From contig NZ_SOCT01000007.1 in assembly GCF_004364435.1 (NCBI RefSeq), positions 124,001 through 188,000 on the forward strand: a DNA stretch of 64,000 bases, given 5' to 3'. The notes under the pieces were generated by a model. That model saw nothing but the letters and a program-made list of their open reading frames with translations. It made no database searches and had not been told where the DNA came from. The stretch's first letter is position 1. Each line of letters opens with the position of its first letter. The position numbers and the translations under genes were made by a program. The stretch is from Pseudomonas sp. LP_7_YM. GTDB lineage: Bacteria > Pseudomonadota > Gammaproteobacteria > Pseudomonadales > Pseudomonadaceae. This document shows, piece after piece, positions 52,620-61,189 of this stretch.

Positions 52620-53917
52620 TTAACCTTCTTCGAGGATTGCTTGTCGTTCTTTGTTGCGCAGCGGGATTCGCCGCTGCCGACGAAAAGAACATTCTGGTCA
52701 CCAGCGGCAGTGACCGTGCCACGCCTATCGCAGTCGTGCCTTTCGGCCTGCAGGGTGGCAGCGTATTGCCGGAAGACATGGCTAAGATCATCGGCAATGA
52801 CTTGCTGAATTCGGGCTATTACTCACCGATTCCAAAAGAAAACATGATCAGCCAGCCAAGCCAGGCGAGCGAAGTGATTTTCCGTGACTGGAAAGCGTTA
52901 GGAGCCCAATACGTCATGGTCGGCAGCATCACGCCTGCCGGTGGTCGCCTTCAAGTGCAATATGCACTCTTTAATGTGGCCACCGAACAGCAAGTGCTGA
53001 CGGGCAACGTGTCGGGTACCACCGACCAGCTACGCGACATGGCGCATTACATCTCTGACCAGTCGTTTGAAAAACTGACCGGTATCAAAGGCGCGTTTTC
53101 GACTCGCATGTTGTATGTCACCGCTGAGCGTTTCAGTACTGACAACACCCGTTATACCTTGCAACGTTCTGACTACGACGGTGCGCGTGCGGTAACACTG
53201 CTGCAATCGCGTGAGCCTATCCTGTCGCCGAGATTTGCACCGGATGGCAAGCGCATCGCCTACGTGTCGTTCGAACAGAAGCGTCCGCGCATCTTCGTCC
53301 AGCATATCGATACCGGTCGCCGCGAGCAGATCACCAACTTCGAGGGGCTTAACGGTGCACCTGCCTGGTCGCCTGATGGCAGCAAGCTGGCAATGGTTCT
53401 GTCCAAAGATGGCAACCCTGAAATTTACGTGATGAACCTGGCGTCGCGTCAGCTTTCGCGGGTCACGAATGATTCTTCCATCGATACCGAACCTTTCTTT
53501 GGTAAAGATGGCTCGACCATTTATTTCACGTCTGATCGTGGCGGCAAACCACAGATCTATAAAACGAGCATTAACGGTGGCGGCGCTGAGCGCGTCACTT
53601 TCATCGGCAACTATAACGCCAACCCTAAATTGTCGGCCGATGAAAAGACTCTGGTGATGATCCATCGTCAGGATGGCTTCACCAACTTCAAGGTAGCGGC
53701 TCAGGATTTGCAGCGCGGTAGCGTAAAAATCCTCACAGACAGCAACCTTGATGAGTCGCCTACTGTTGCGCCCAACGGCACCATGGTAATCTACGCCACC
53801 CGCCAGCAGGGCCGGGGAGTCTTGATGCTCGTGTCCATCAACGGACGCGTAAGGCTCCCGCTTCCTACCGCTCAAGGCGAAGTCAGAGAACCTTCCTGGT
53901 CCCCTTACCTGAACTGA
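52616..53917 (+). CDS. tolB: Tol-Pal system protein TolB
   Basis: Periplasmic beta-propeller protein that binds Pal and TolA. The 433-residue precursor has a signal peptide (MINLLRGLLVVLCCAAGFAAA, ~21 residues), an N-terminal TolA-box/alpha-beta domain to ~170, and a six-bladed propeller with repeated SPDG/APDGKRIAYVS-type blades. The start is the GTG overlapping the tolA stop. Confidence 0.97.
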   Translation: MINLLRGLLVVLCCAAGFAAADEKNILVTSGSDRATPIAVVPFGLQGGSVLPEDMAKIIGNDLLNSGYYSPIPKENMISQPSQASEVIFRDWKALGAQYVMVGSITPAGGRLQVQYALFNVATEQQVLTGNVSGTTDQLRDMAHYISDQSFEKLTGIKGAFSTRMLYVTAERFSTDNTRYTLQRSDYDGARAVTLLQSREPILSPRFAPDGKRIAYVSFEQKRPRIFVQHIDTGRREQITNFEGLNGAPAWSPDGSKLAMVLSKDGNPEIYVMNLASRQLSRVTNDSSIDTEPFFGKDGSTIYFTSDRGGKPQIYKTSINGGGAERVTFIGNYNANPKLSADEKTLVMIHRQDGFTNFKVAAQDLQRGSVKILTDSNLDESPTVAPNGTMVIYATRQQGRGVLMLVSINGRVRLPLPTAQGEVREPSWSPYLN

Positions 53918-53969
53918 CGCGGCGCTATACGTTGTACTTAACACACTGGGGTTCATTAGGAGTTTCACG

Positions 53970-54473
53970 ATGGAAATGCTGAAGTTTGGTAAGTTTGCTG
54001 CGCTGGCTCTGGCCATGGCTGTAGCTGTAGGTTGCTCGTCCAAAGGCGGCGATAATGCCGGTCAAGGCGGGGCTGCTGTAGATCCAAACGCCGGTTACGG
54101 CGCTAACACGGGTGCTGTTGACGGCAGCCTGAGCGAAGAAGCTGCTCTGCGCGCTATCACCACGTTCTACTTCGAATACGACAGTTCTGACCTGAAGCCA
54201 GAGGCCATGCGCGCTCTGGACGTTCACGCCAAGGACCTGAAAGCTAACGGCGCTCGCGTTGTTCTGGAAGGTAACACTGACGAACGCGGTACTCGCGAAT
54301 ACAACCTGGCACTGGGCGAGCGTCGTGCGAAAGCCGTTCAGCGCTACCTGGTTCTGCAAGGCGTTTCGCCAGCACAGCTGGAACTCGTTTCCTACGGTGA
54401 AGAGCGTCCAGTTGCTACCGGTAACGATGAGCAGTCCTGGGCTCAAAACCGTCGCGTCGAACTGCGTAAGTAA
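53970..54473 (+). CDS. pal: Peptidoglycan-associated lipoprotein Pal
   Basis: Outer-membrane lipoprotein that anchors the Tol complex to peptidoglycan. The 167-residue protein has a lipobox AVAVGC (Cys at ~23), a Gly/Asn/Ala linker, and an OmpA-type domain with TTFYFEYDSSDLKPEA, LEGNTDERGTREYNLALGER and AQNRRVELRK. AGGAGTTTCACG precedes the ATG. Confidence 0.97.
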   Translation: MEMLKFGKFAALALAMAVAVGCSSKGGDNAGQGGAAVDPNAGYGANTGAVDGSLSEEAALRAITTFYFEYDSSDLKPEAMRALDVHAKDLKANGARVVLEGNTDERGTREYNLALGERRAKAVQRYLVLQGVSPAQLELVSYGEERPVATGNDEQSWAQNRRVELRK

Positions 54474-54479
54474 TTTGAC

Positions 54480-55301
54480 ATGCGAACGTGCCGCCGTGCT
54501 TTAACCGTTTTGGCTCTCACCCTTCCTCTTGCAGCGGTGGGTGCGGTTCCTGTGGTCGATGACAACTCTGGCTCCGCTGGCAGCAGTTATCCGCCATCGG
54601 GTTATGGTACGGCGGGCGCCTACGCCGGAGGCGGGGCTACTGCCCAGCCTTCGGCGCAAGGTCAGCTGTTCATGCAGTTGCAACAAATGCAGGATGAAAT
54701 TTCGCGCTTGCGCGGAGTTGTCGAAGTCCAGCAGAACGACATCCGGCAAATGAAGCAAGAAGCGCTGGATCGTTACAAGGATCTCGATTCTCGCATAGGA
54801 GCTGGCGGCGCACCTGCTGCACCAGCTGCCAACAATTCAGCTTCCGACGGTGGTGTAAACGCCGGCGGAGCATCCGCAGCGCCTGCTGCCGCCCAAGCCC
54901 CACAGGCCAACAGCGAGCCGGGCGATCCGGCGAAAGAGAAGCTTTATTACGATGCTGCTTTCGACCTGATCAAGGCCAAGGATTTCGACAAGGCCAGTCA
55001 GGCTTTCTCTGCTTTTTTGCGCAAATACCCCAACAGCCAATACGCGGGCAATGCTCAGTATTGGCTGGGCGAGGTGAATCTGGCCAAAGGCGACCTCCAA
55101 GGCGCCGGCCAGGCTTTTGCCAAGGTGAGTCAGCTTTACCCAAAGCACGCCAAGGTGCCTGACTCCCTTTACAAGCTGGCAGATGTCGAGCGCCGTTTGG
55201 GTCATACCGACAAGGTCAAGGGCATTCTGCAGCAAGTCGTTGCCCAGTACCCTGGGACTTCGGCCGCACAACTGGCTCAGCGTGATCTCCAGCGTCTTTG
55301 A
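54480..55301 (+). CDS. cpoB: Cell division coordinator CpoB (YbgF)
   Basis: Periplasmic Tol-associated protein that couples peptidoglycan synthesis to outer-membrane constriction. The 273-residue precursor has a signal peptide (~22 residues), a trimerising coiled coil (LFMQLQQMQDEISRLRGVVEV, ~61-81 and onward to ~105), an Ala/Pro-rich linker and TPR repeats from ~155 (LYYDAAFDLIKAKDFDKASQ; YAGNAQYWLGEVNLAKGD). It starts 6 bases after pal. Confidence 0.95.
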   Translation: MRTCRRALTVLALTLPLAAVGAVPVVDDNSGSAGSSYPPSGYGTAGAYAGGGATAQPSAQGQLFMQLQQMQDEISRLRGVVEVQQNDIRQMKQEALDRYKDLDSRIGAGGAPAAPAANNSASDGGVNAGGASAAPAAAQAPQANSEPGDPAKEKLYYDAAFDLIKAKDFDKASQAFSAFLRKYPNSQYAGNAQYWLGEVNLAKGDLQGAGQAFAKVSQLYPKHAKVPDSLYKLADVERRLGHTDKVKGILQQVVAQYPGTSAAQLAQRDLQRL

Positions 55302-55330
55302 TCGCCAGACCGTTTGAATTTCGATTCAAG

Positions 55331-55356
55331 AAAGCCGCGCGTTGCGCGGCTTTTTT
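55331..55356 (+). terminator. tol-pal operon terminator
   Basis: AAGCCGCGC-GTT-GCGCGGCTT followed by TTTT, 30 bases after the cpoB stop. Confidence 0.92.
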
Positions 55357-55480
55357 CGTTAGAATTCCGCACCCGAAATTCCGGTATTGATTACGCTTGT
55401 GTGGATTCTGCGAGCGCAGAGTGTGCACAAGTGCCTGACGGAGGCGGATGGCCTGTTTAGCCGTTACGCCCGTGGCCCCT

Positions 55481-56128
55481 ATGCAAGACACATTACGCAT
55501 CACCGAAGTTTTTTACTCATTGCAGGGTGAAACGCGAACGGCAGGTTTGCCTACCGTATTCGTGCGTCTGACTGGCTGTCCGCTGCGCTGCGACTATTGC
55601 GACAGCGAATACGCCTTCAGCGGCGGCACTATTCAAACTCTTGACTCGCTCATGGAGCAGGTGGCCAGCTACCGTCCGCGGTATGTCTGCGTCACCGGCG
55701 GCGAGCCTCTGGCTCAGCCGAACGCCATTGGGTTGCTCCAGCGCCTGTGTGACGCAGGCTACGAGGTTTCTCTGGAAACCAGCGGTGCCCTGGATATTTC
55801 CAGAGTCGACCCTCGCGTCAGCCGTGTGGTCGATTTGAAGACACCCGGTTCGAAGGAAGTCGCGCGCAATCGGTATGAAAATATTGATCTACTAACCGCC
55901 AATGATCAGGTCAAGTTCGTGATCTGCTCAAGGGAAGACTATGAATGGGCCGTGTCCAAGATCATTCAGTACGGCCTTGAGCGTCGCGCGGGCGAAGTGT
56001 TGTTCTCTCCCGTGCATCGCGATTTGAATGTTCGCGACCTAGCGGACTGGATCGTTGCCGACAACCTACCGGTGCGTCTGCAACTGCAGCTGCATAAAAT
56101 TCTCTGGAACGATGAACCGGGACGCTGA
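55481..56128 (+). CDS. queE: 7-carboxy-7-deazaguanine synthase QueE
   Basis: Radical-SAM enzyme of the queuosine pathway converting 6-carboxytetrahydropterin to 7-carboxy-7-deazaguanine. The start at 55481 gives MQDTLRITEVFYSLQGE and 215 residues; an in-frame ATG at 55448 adds 11 unrelated residues. The cluster-binding cysteines are in GCPLRCDYCDSEYAF (~31-45), and CVTGGEPL follows. queC begins 16 bases downstream and encodes the next step. Confidence 0.95.
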   Translation: MQDTLRITEVFYSLQGETRTAGLPTVFVRLTGCPLRCDYCDSEYAFSGGTIQTLDSLMEQVASYRPRYVCVTGGEPLAQPNAIGLLQRLCDAGYEVSLETSGALDISRVDPRVSRVVDLKTPGSKEVARNRYENIDLLTANDQVKFVICSREDYEWAVSKIIQYGLERRAGEVLFSPVHRDLNVRDLADWIVADNLPVRLQLQLHKILWNDEPGR

Positions 56129-56144
56129 CATGGGTGAATCAACG

Positions 56145-56819
56145 ATGACTGATAAAAGAGCGGTAATCCTGTTGTCTGGCGGTCTGGATTCGGCAACCGT
56201 GGTGGCCATGGCCAAGGCCGATGGATTCAGCTGCTACACCATGAGCTTCGATTACGGCCAGCGGCACCGTGCCGAGTTGCAAGCGGCCGAGCGAGTGGCG
56301 AAAGATCTGGGAGTGACCGAGCACAAGGTGATCGGTCTCAATCTGAATGGTATCGGCGGATCAGCCCTCACCGACACCAACATTGCCGTGCCGGAAACCC
56401 CGGGTGAAGGCATCCCGGTGACCTACGTTCCTGCACGCAACACGGTTTTTTTGTCGCTGGCATTGGGCTGGGCCGAAGTACTGGGCGCGCGAGACATCTT
56501 CATCGGGGTAAACGCGGTCGATTACTCCGGTTACCCGGACTGCCGTCCCGAGTTCGTAGAATCCTTCGAACGCATGGCCAACCTCGCGACCAAGGCCGGG
56601 GTAGAGGGCCAGGGTTTCACGATTCAGGCGCCGCTGCAGATGCTGAGCAAGGCCGATATCGTTAGGGCAGGCACGCGTCTGGGCGTGGATTACGCACTGA
56701 CGGTTTCCTGCTACCAAGCTGATGATCAGGGCCGCGCATGCGCCAAATGCGACAGCTGCCGCCTGCGTGCAGAAGGCTTCGCAGCGGCCGGTGTTACCGA
56801 CCCTACGCGTTATTTTTAA
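56145..56819 (+). CDS. queC: 7-cyano-7-deazaguanine synthase QueC
   Basis: Makes preQ0 from 7-carboxy-7-deazaguanine, ATP and ammonia. The 224-residue protein has the PP-loop LLSGGLDSATV (~8-18) and the zinc-binding cysteines CYQADDQGRACAKCDSC near residue 189-205. Start 56145 (MTDKRAVILL) is preferred; ATG at 56130 in frame adds five residues and cannot be excluded. It follows queE by 16 bases. Confidence 0.95.
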   Translation: MTDKRAVILLSGGLDSATVVAMAKADGFSCYTMSFDYGQRHRAELQAAERVAKDLGVTEHKVIGLNLNGIGGSALTDTNIAVPETPGEGIPVTYVPARNTVFLSLALGWAEVLGARDIFIGVNAVDYSGYPDCRPEFVESFERMANLATKAGVEGQGFTIQAPLQMLSKADIVRAGTRLGVDYALTVSCYQADDQGRACAKCDSCRLRAEGFAAAGVTDPTRYF

Positions 56820-56838
56820 ATTATTTTCAAATCAGGTG

Positions 56839-56866
56839 TTGAATTACTGAGAAAAATCAGTAATAT
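56839..56866 (+). promoter_or_regulatory. tRNA-Lys promoter
   Basis: TTGAAT (56839-56844) and TAATAT (56861-56866) with a 16-base spacer, 18 bases upstream of the tRNA and followed by a GC-rich discriminator. Confidence 0.8.
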
Positions 56867-56883
56867 ACGCGCCACCACGAAGC

Positions 56884-56959
56884 GGGTCGTTAGCTCAGTT
56901 GGTAGAGCAGTTGGCTTTTAACCAATTGGTCGTAGGTTCGAATCCCACACGACCCACCA
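56884..56959 (+). tRNA. tRNA-Lys (TTT)
   Basis: A 76-base tRNA with encoded CCA. Acceptor stem GGGTCGT / ACGACCC, anticodon loop CTTTTAA with anticodon TTT, and TTCGAAT T loop. The T stem reads GTAGG / CCCAC, leaving an A-C mismatch at its central pair (51-63), where the expected 3' strand is CCTAC. tRNA-Lys genes are frequent island attachment sites in Pseudomonas. Confidence 0.95.
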
Positions 56960-56964
56960 TCTTC

Positions 56965-57005
56965 AAAACCCGGAAGGCCCACGAAAGTGTGGATTTCCGG
57001 GTTTT
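56965..57005 (+). terminator. tRNA-Lys terminator
   Basis: AAAACCCGGAA..TTCCGGGTTTT with an inner CCAC / GTGTGG stem and a following T run, directly after the tRNA. Confidence 0.9.
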
Positions 57006-57274
57006 TTTTCGTCTGAAGGAAAGCGGGGCGAGTGCTGGCTTTTCTCTGAAAGTTTACAAACTTACATGGGCGCGCAGCCATCTGTTGCCCACCACCGTTT
57101 TGAGCTGACGTGACATCAGTATTCATCTCAGTGCGTAAGGATGTGCAGAGCATTGCTCTGTCAGCATTATGGCTACTGGGATAGGCCATCAGGGGGTGGC
57201 TGCACCAGTAGCCATCGCATGAAATCCCTCAAGGGGATGGGCAACGTCCGCTCTTTCGATAAGGCGAGTCCCGT
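57006..57274. other. Interval between tRNA-Lys and the RidA gene
   Basis: No supported gene. A frame on the minus strand at 56890-57189 overlaps the tRNA and is not credible. No copy of the tRNA 3' end (attachment repeat) was found here. Confidence 0.5.
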
Positions 57275-57745
57275 CTATTTCGTCACGGCAATCAAATCGA
57301 TCTCTACGGGCGCGTTTTTGGGTAATTGGTACACGCCTACCGAGGTGCGGGTATGAATACCGGCATCACCTAGCACACGGTGAAGGATATGCGATGCGCT
57401 ATTGGCCACTTCACTTTGATCCACGAAGCTGTCGGCCGATTGTACAAAGACGGTCATACGAACGATGGCCTTGATCTTATCCAAAGAGCCTGCCTGCTCT
57501 TGCAGTAACGCAAGGCAACGAAGCGCACAGATCGTCGCTGCCTCCTGCGCCTGACTCAGGCTGATGTCAGCACCAACCCTGCCAGGGTTAACAATCTCGT
57601 CGGCTATTCGCGGTATCTGTCCGCTGACGTAGATGTTGTCACCGTCCCGCACAGTTGCCGAATAATCGCCACCCCGCTTCAACCCGGCTTCGAACGAATA
57701 ACCCAACTGCTCCAAAACGCCGATAAATTGTTGGTCGCAAGACAT
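57275..57745 (-). CDS. RidA/YjgF-family protein
   Basis: A 156-residue member of the Rid superfamily, trimeric proteins that in some branches deaminate reactive enamine/imine intermediates. Family marks are DNIYVSGQIPRIADEI (~36-51), QAQEAATICALRCLALL and VRMTVFVQSADSFVDQSEVAN. The conserved catalytic Arg of true RidA is expected near the C terminus; here the corresponding block reads TRTSVGVYQLPKNAPVEID, so an Arg lies just before TSVGV. It is probably of the UK114-like group of longer proteins. The substrate is unknown. Confidence 0.85.
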   Translation of the reverse strand: MSCDQQFIGVLEQLGYSFEAGLKRGGDYSATVRDGDNIYVSGQIPRIADEIVNPGRVGADISLSQAQEAATICALRCLALLQEQAGSLDKIKAIVRMTVFVQSADSFVDQSEVANSASHILHRVLGDAGIHTRTSVGVYQLPKNAPVEIDLIAVTK

Positions 57746-57920
57746 AATTTGCTCCTGAACATAATCTCAACGTTAGATATCGCCAATAGCCTTCAGGAAG
57801 GATTGTGAGAGGTTTTATGCGAAGCGGCGAGATACAGATCGATTCACAAATCGTCATACAGGGACAAAACGTCATATAGGTGCGGTGTGGCAATGATCCG
57901 CACCACACGGCGTCCTCCTT

Positions 57921-58391
57921 ATGACACTCCCTGTTGCATTGTCGGGGACGGATGGCGCGTACTGCTTATCGGTGCCAGCCGGCTGCAGCTCGTTATGGCT
58001 TACCGGCTTTAAGAAATCGCAGACCTACGATCCGATGACCTACGGTTATGGCGGTGAGTATGGCACCTGGTATCAGGGCGGAATCGTACGGTGAGTACAT
58101 GCTGTTCAACAGCAATGTCGATATCGACATGCTCAGGCTGGCCGTGATCCCGCGTCAGGACCTGAACTTTGGCGTGATGGGCTCCAGGTTTCAGTTCGAC
58201 AAAAGCCTGACCATGCGACCAGCCGTGATTTCACCGAGGAACTGGATCTGTATGCCAACTGGACCGTGACTCCGGCGGTGACCCTGACTGCGGTGTACGG
58301 TGTGGCCAAGCCAGGCGACGGCGCCAGGCAGGTCTACGGCGACGATAAGGTATCGAGTCTGTTTGAAACCCTGGTGACTTGGACGTTCTGA
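57921..58391 (+). pseudogene. Remnant of an alginate-export-domain outer-membrane protein
   Basis: Pieces of one beta-barrel protein can be read in sequence across two frame changes: TLPVALSGTDGAYCL..GGEYGTWYQGGIV (frame of 57921, stop at 58092), GEYMLFNSNVDIDMLRLAVI (next frame from 58090), then HATSRDFTEELDLYANWTV..LFETLVTWTF (from 58212 to stop 58389-58391). Removing one C near 58089 restores the first join. The N-terminal two-thirds are absent. The pattern, ending in an aromatic C-terminal strand, fits PF13372-type alginate-export proteins. Confidence 0.72.
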
Positions 58392-58503
58392 TCCAGCAGC
58401 CCAACGGCATCGTCGATGAGCAAATGCGCGGTGGCCGTTATTCACCTGTTTATGTCTGGCACCAACCTGTAACCCCCGCAGCCACCGCTCTATATTCCCA
58501 CGT

Positions 58504-59162
58504 ATGGTCGATGTGGTTCTCCACCCGCTGTACCTGGGGGCCGCCAGGAAGATTCTGCAAAAGCCGGTGTCGGTGTGGTTTGGCCACGAGCGCATCACCA
58601 TCACCCGCAGATCCAGATAGGCATGACCCAGGCCATCGAGATCCATCCGGGCCAGGGCAAGCAGCCGTTGCACCGGGACGACACCCGCTTTCTTTGGCGC
58701 CATCCCAACTATGCCTGCGAGGCGCGTCTGCAGATCATGTTGGCAATGACCGAGTTCACGCAAGAGACCGGCGCTACCAAGGTCATCCCGGGCAGCCACA
58801 AATGGGACGACGAGCGTCGCCCCGAACCTGAGGAAACCGTGGACGCGGTCATGGCAGTGGGTTCAGCCTTGCTGTTCATCGGATCCACCTACCACGGGAC
58901 CAACAGCAGCGACAAGCCGCGTCTGGGCTTGACCATGGGTATCGACCAGGGCTGCATTCGTCAGGAAGAGAACCAATACCTGTCGATACCGTTCGACGTG
59001 CTCAAAGGCTTGCCCGAAGAAGTGCAGCGCTTGCTGGGCTGGGATGCGGGCGAAAACTTCATGGGGTGGGTCGAGCAGGGCGGCAAGATGGTCAGTCCGA
59101 TCACCCACTTGCAATCCGATGACGTGCCGCGCTCTCTTGGCCTGATCGGCGGGATGCACTAA
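58504..59162 (+). pseudogene. Remnant of a phytanoyl-CoA dioxygenase family gene
   Basis: The sequence reads MVDVVLHPLYLGAARKILQK..GHERITIT from 58504 and then, after a frame change in the CCC run near 58604, PQIQIGMTQAIEIHPG to the stop at 59160-59162. The C-terminal part keeps the Fe(II)/2-oxoglutarate ligands: HRD in LHRDDTRF, the second His in GSTYHGTNS and the Arg in KPRLGLTM. The N-terminal ~100 residues expected of the family are missing. An ATG at 58623 could still express the C-terminal part, but a working enzyme is unlikely. Confidence 0.78.
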
Positions 59163-59181
59163 ACACACAGCGTTAACCTTG

Positions 59182-59204
59182 AGCAGCCCACGGGCTGCTT
59201 TTTT
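59182..59204 (+). terminator. Terminator after the dioxygenase remnant
   Basis: AGCAGCCC-AC-GGGCTGCT followed by TTTTT, 20 bases after the remnant's stop; evidence that this was once a real transcription-unit end. Confidence 0.88.
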
Positions 59205-59316
59205 AGCGCTGATTTCTGCGGTCCACTGCACCTTTCGTCGGCCTGAATTAAGGCCGTATTGCGTTAGCCGATATGAAGGTAATGGCTCACTCATGGATCG
59301 GAGAAAAACACACCGC

Positions 59317-60942
59317 ATGAACATACGTACGATGAACCTGGCGCCGAGAGCAGCTGTTTTCTTTTCCCTGATCGTGCTCGTGGTATTCGCACTGGGGACG
59401 GTGGCCGCATTGCAAATGGGCAAACTGCGCGCCACCGAGCAGGACGTTGAGACCAACTGGATGGCCAGCATCCGCCAGACCGCGCAGATAGATGGCAGCC
59501 TGCTGCGTCTGCGATTGGAAAGTCTGCGCGCCAGCACCGCCACTGACCCGCAGCTCCGCCAGGAGACGTTAAGCACTTTCGGCGGTTTCAGGACCGCTTA
59601 CGTCAATGCCCTTCAGGGTTACGGGTCGCTGGTTGCCAATGATAAGGACAGGGCGCTTTATCAAGGCATCCAGGCCACTTCTGCGGATTACGGGAAAGTG
59701 CTGGATGCTTTGGAAACCCTGCTTCACGCCGGGGACAACGCCGCCGCCTCAGCGTCAATCAACAACGACATCCGCCCATTGGCGAATCGACTGATGGAGC
59801 AGGTTGGCCAGCTAACCGCCTTCAACAATGAGGGGGCCAAACAGGCCGGGATGACTGCCGCACATGTTTACTCCAGCGGTATTACGCTGGTCATTACGCT
59901 GGTCAGTTGCGCCGTGCTCCTCACCGTAGTGCTGGCAACATTGCTGACTCGTAGCATCACCTCACCGATCAGTGCGGCGCTGGCGGTGGCCGAGCGTATT
60001 GCAGGCAGTGATCTGTCGCGGGAAATTCAGTCCAGCGGCCATGACGAAGCCGGCCGGCTGCTAAGTGCGCTTGCGAAGATGCAAACGAACCTCAAGAACA
60101 CCATCGCTCATATCGCCGATTCCTCCACGCAACTGGCCTCCGCTTCCGAGGAAATGACAGCTGTGACCGAAGATGCCAGTCACGGTCTGGCCCGCCAAAA
60201 CGATGAAGTCAATCAAGCAGCCACAGCCGTTAACGAAATGAGTGCAGCGGTGGATGAGGTGGCGCGCAACGCCGAAGAGGCTTCGAAAGCTTCGCGCCAA
60301 TCCCAGGAGTTCACCCGTACCGGCATCGAAAATGTCGCGCAGACCCTCAAAGCCATCGAGGGGTTGGCTGGCAACGTTGCCGTCACTGATGCGCAGGTCA
60401 GAACCTTGTCGAGCCGGGCCCAGGACATCGGCAAAGTGGTGGAAGTCATCCGGGCAATTGCTGAACAGACCAATCTATTGGCCTTGAACGCAGCGATCGA
60501 AGCCGCTCGTGCGGGGGAGCAGGGTCGCGGTTTCGCAGTGGTGGCCGACGAGGTCAGAGCCCTGGCCTATCGCACTCAGCAGTCGACCCAGGAAATCGAA
60601 CAAATGATCACCGCCATCCAGAGCGATTCCAGCCAAGCGGTGAGCGCCATGAGCTTGAGTACCGAGATGGCTGCCAACTCCATCGCAGTGGCACAGAACG
60701 CTGACGTCTCGTTGCGCCAGATCGCTGAAGCCATTGCCCAGATCAACGATCGCAACTTGCTGATCGCAGCGGCCACCGAGGAGCAGGCTCAGGTGGCGCG
60801 GGAAGTGGACCGCAACCTCACAAGCATTCGCGACTTGTCGTCGCAGAGCGCTGCAGCGGGGAGCCAAACGGCCAGTGCGTGCGGCGAGATGTCCAGTCTG
60901 GCGGTCAATTTGAACCAGTTGGTGTCGCGCTTCAAGGTTTAG
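59317..60942 (+). CDS. Methyl-accepting chemotaxis protein
   Basis: A 541-residue transmembrane chemoreceptor: first membrane helix (~13-35), a periplasmic four-helix-bundle sensor (~36-190), second membrane helix (~192-214), HAMP domain (~215-268), and a cytoplasmic signalling domain with the hairpin tip EQTNLLALNAAIEAARAGEQ followed by GRGFAVVADEVRALA. There is no C-terminal CheR-binding pentapeptide. Start 59317 (MNIRTMNLAPRAAVFF) was chosen; ATG at 59293 adds 8 residues. The ligand cannot be predicted. Confidence 0.93.
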   Translation: MNIRTMNLAPRAAVFFSLIVLVVFALGTVAALQMGKLRATEQDVETNWMASIRQTAQIDGSLLRLRLESLRASTATDPQLRQETLSTFGGFRTAYVNALQGYGSLVANDKDRALYQGIQATSADYGKVLDALETLLHAGDNAAASASINNDIRPLANRLMEQVGQLTAFNNEGAKQAGMTAAHVYSSGITLVITLVSCAVLLTVVLATLLTRSITSPISAALAVAERIAGSDLSREIQSSGHDEAGRLLSALAKMQTNLKNTIAHIADSSTQLASASEEMTAVTEDASHGLARQNDEVNQAATAVNEMSAAVDEVARNAEEASKASRQSQEFTRTGIENVAQTLKAIEGLAGNVAVTDAQVRTLSSRAQDIGKVVEVIRAIAEQTNLLALNAAIEAARAGEQGRGFAVVADEVRALAYRTQQSTQEIEQMITAIQSDSSQAVSAMSLSTEMAANSIAVAQNADVSLRQIAEAIAQINDRNLLIAAATEEQAQVAREVDRNLTSIRDLSSQSAAAGSQTASACGEMSSLAVNLNQLVSRFKV

Positions 60943-61189
60943 GACAGGCCATTGAGGCCGGTCATGGTGATCGGCCAAATGCAGAGACACGATCCCACTG
61001 CATTTGGTTTTGCATGGACCTGGCATGACGACATGGCCGAATCAGGGCGCACGATAAAGCTGTGCAACGCGCGGCCAGCCAAAGAAAGGTGCCGAGTTCA
61101 GGAAAACTCCCCAAGTGCCAAAGGCCAGCAGCCTTGCCGTGTGTAATCAGCACGATGCATGATGAGGTCTCCTATCTGAGAACATTTCC
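60943..61189. other. Interval between the chemoreceptor and dehalogenase genes
   Basis: No gene, strong terminator or repeat was recognised in this 247-base stretch. Confidence 0.4.

Noticed and set aside
58379..58831. 150-codon frame joining the two remnants
   Set aside because: It is an out-of-frame reading of the dioxygenase sequence; the true family residues are in the frames of 58504 and 58605.
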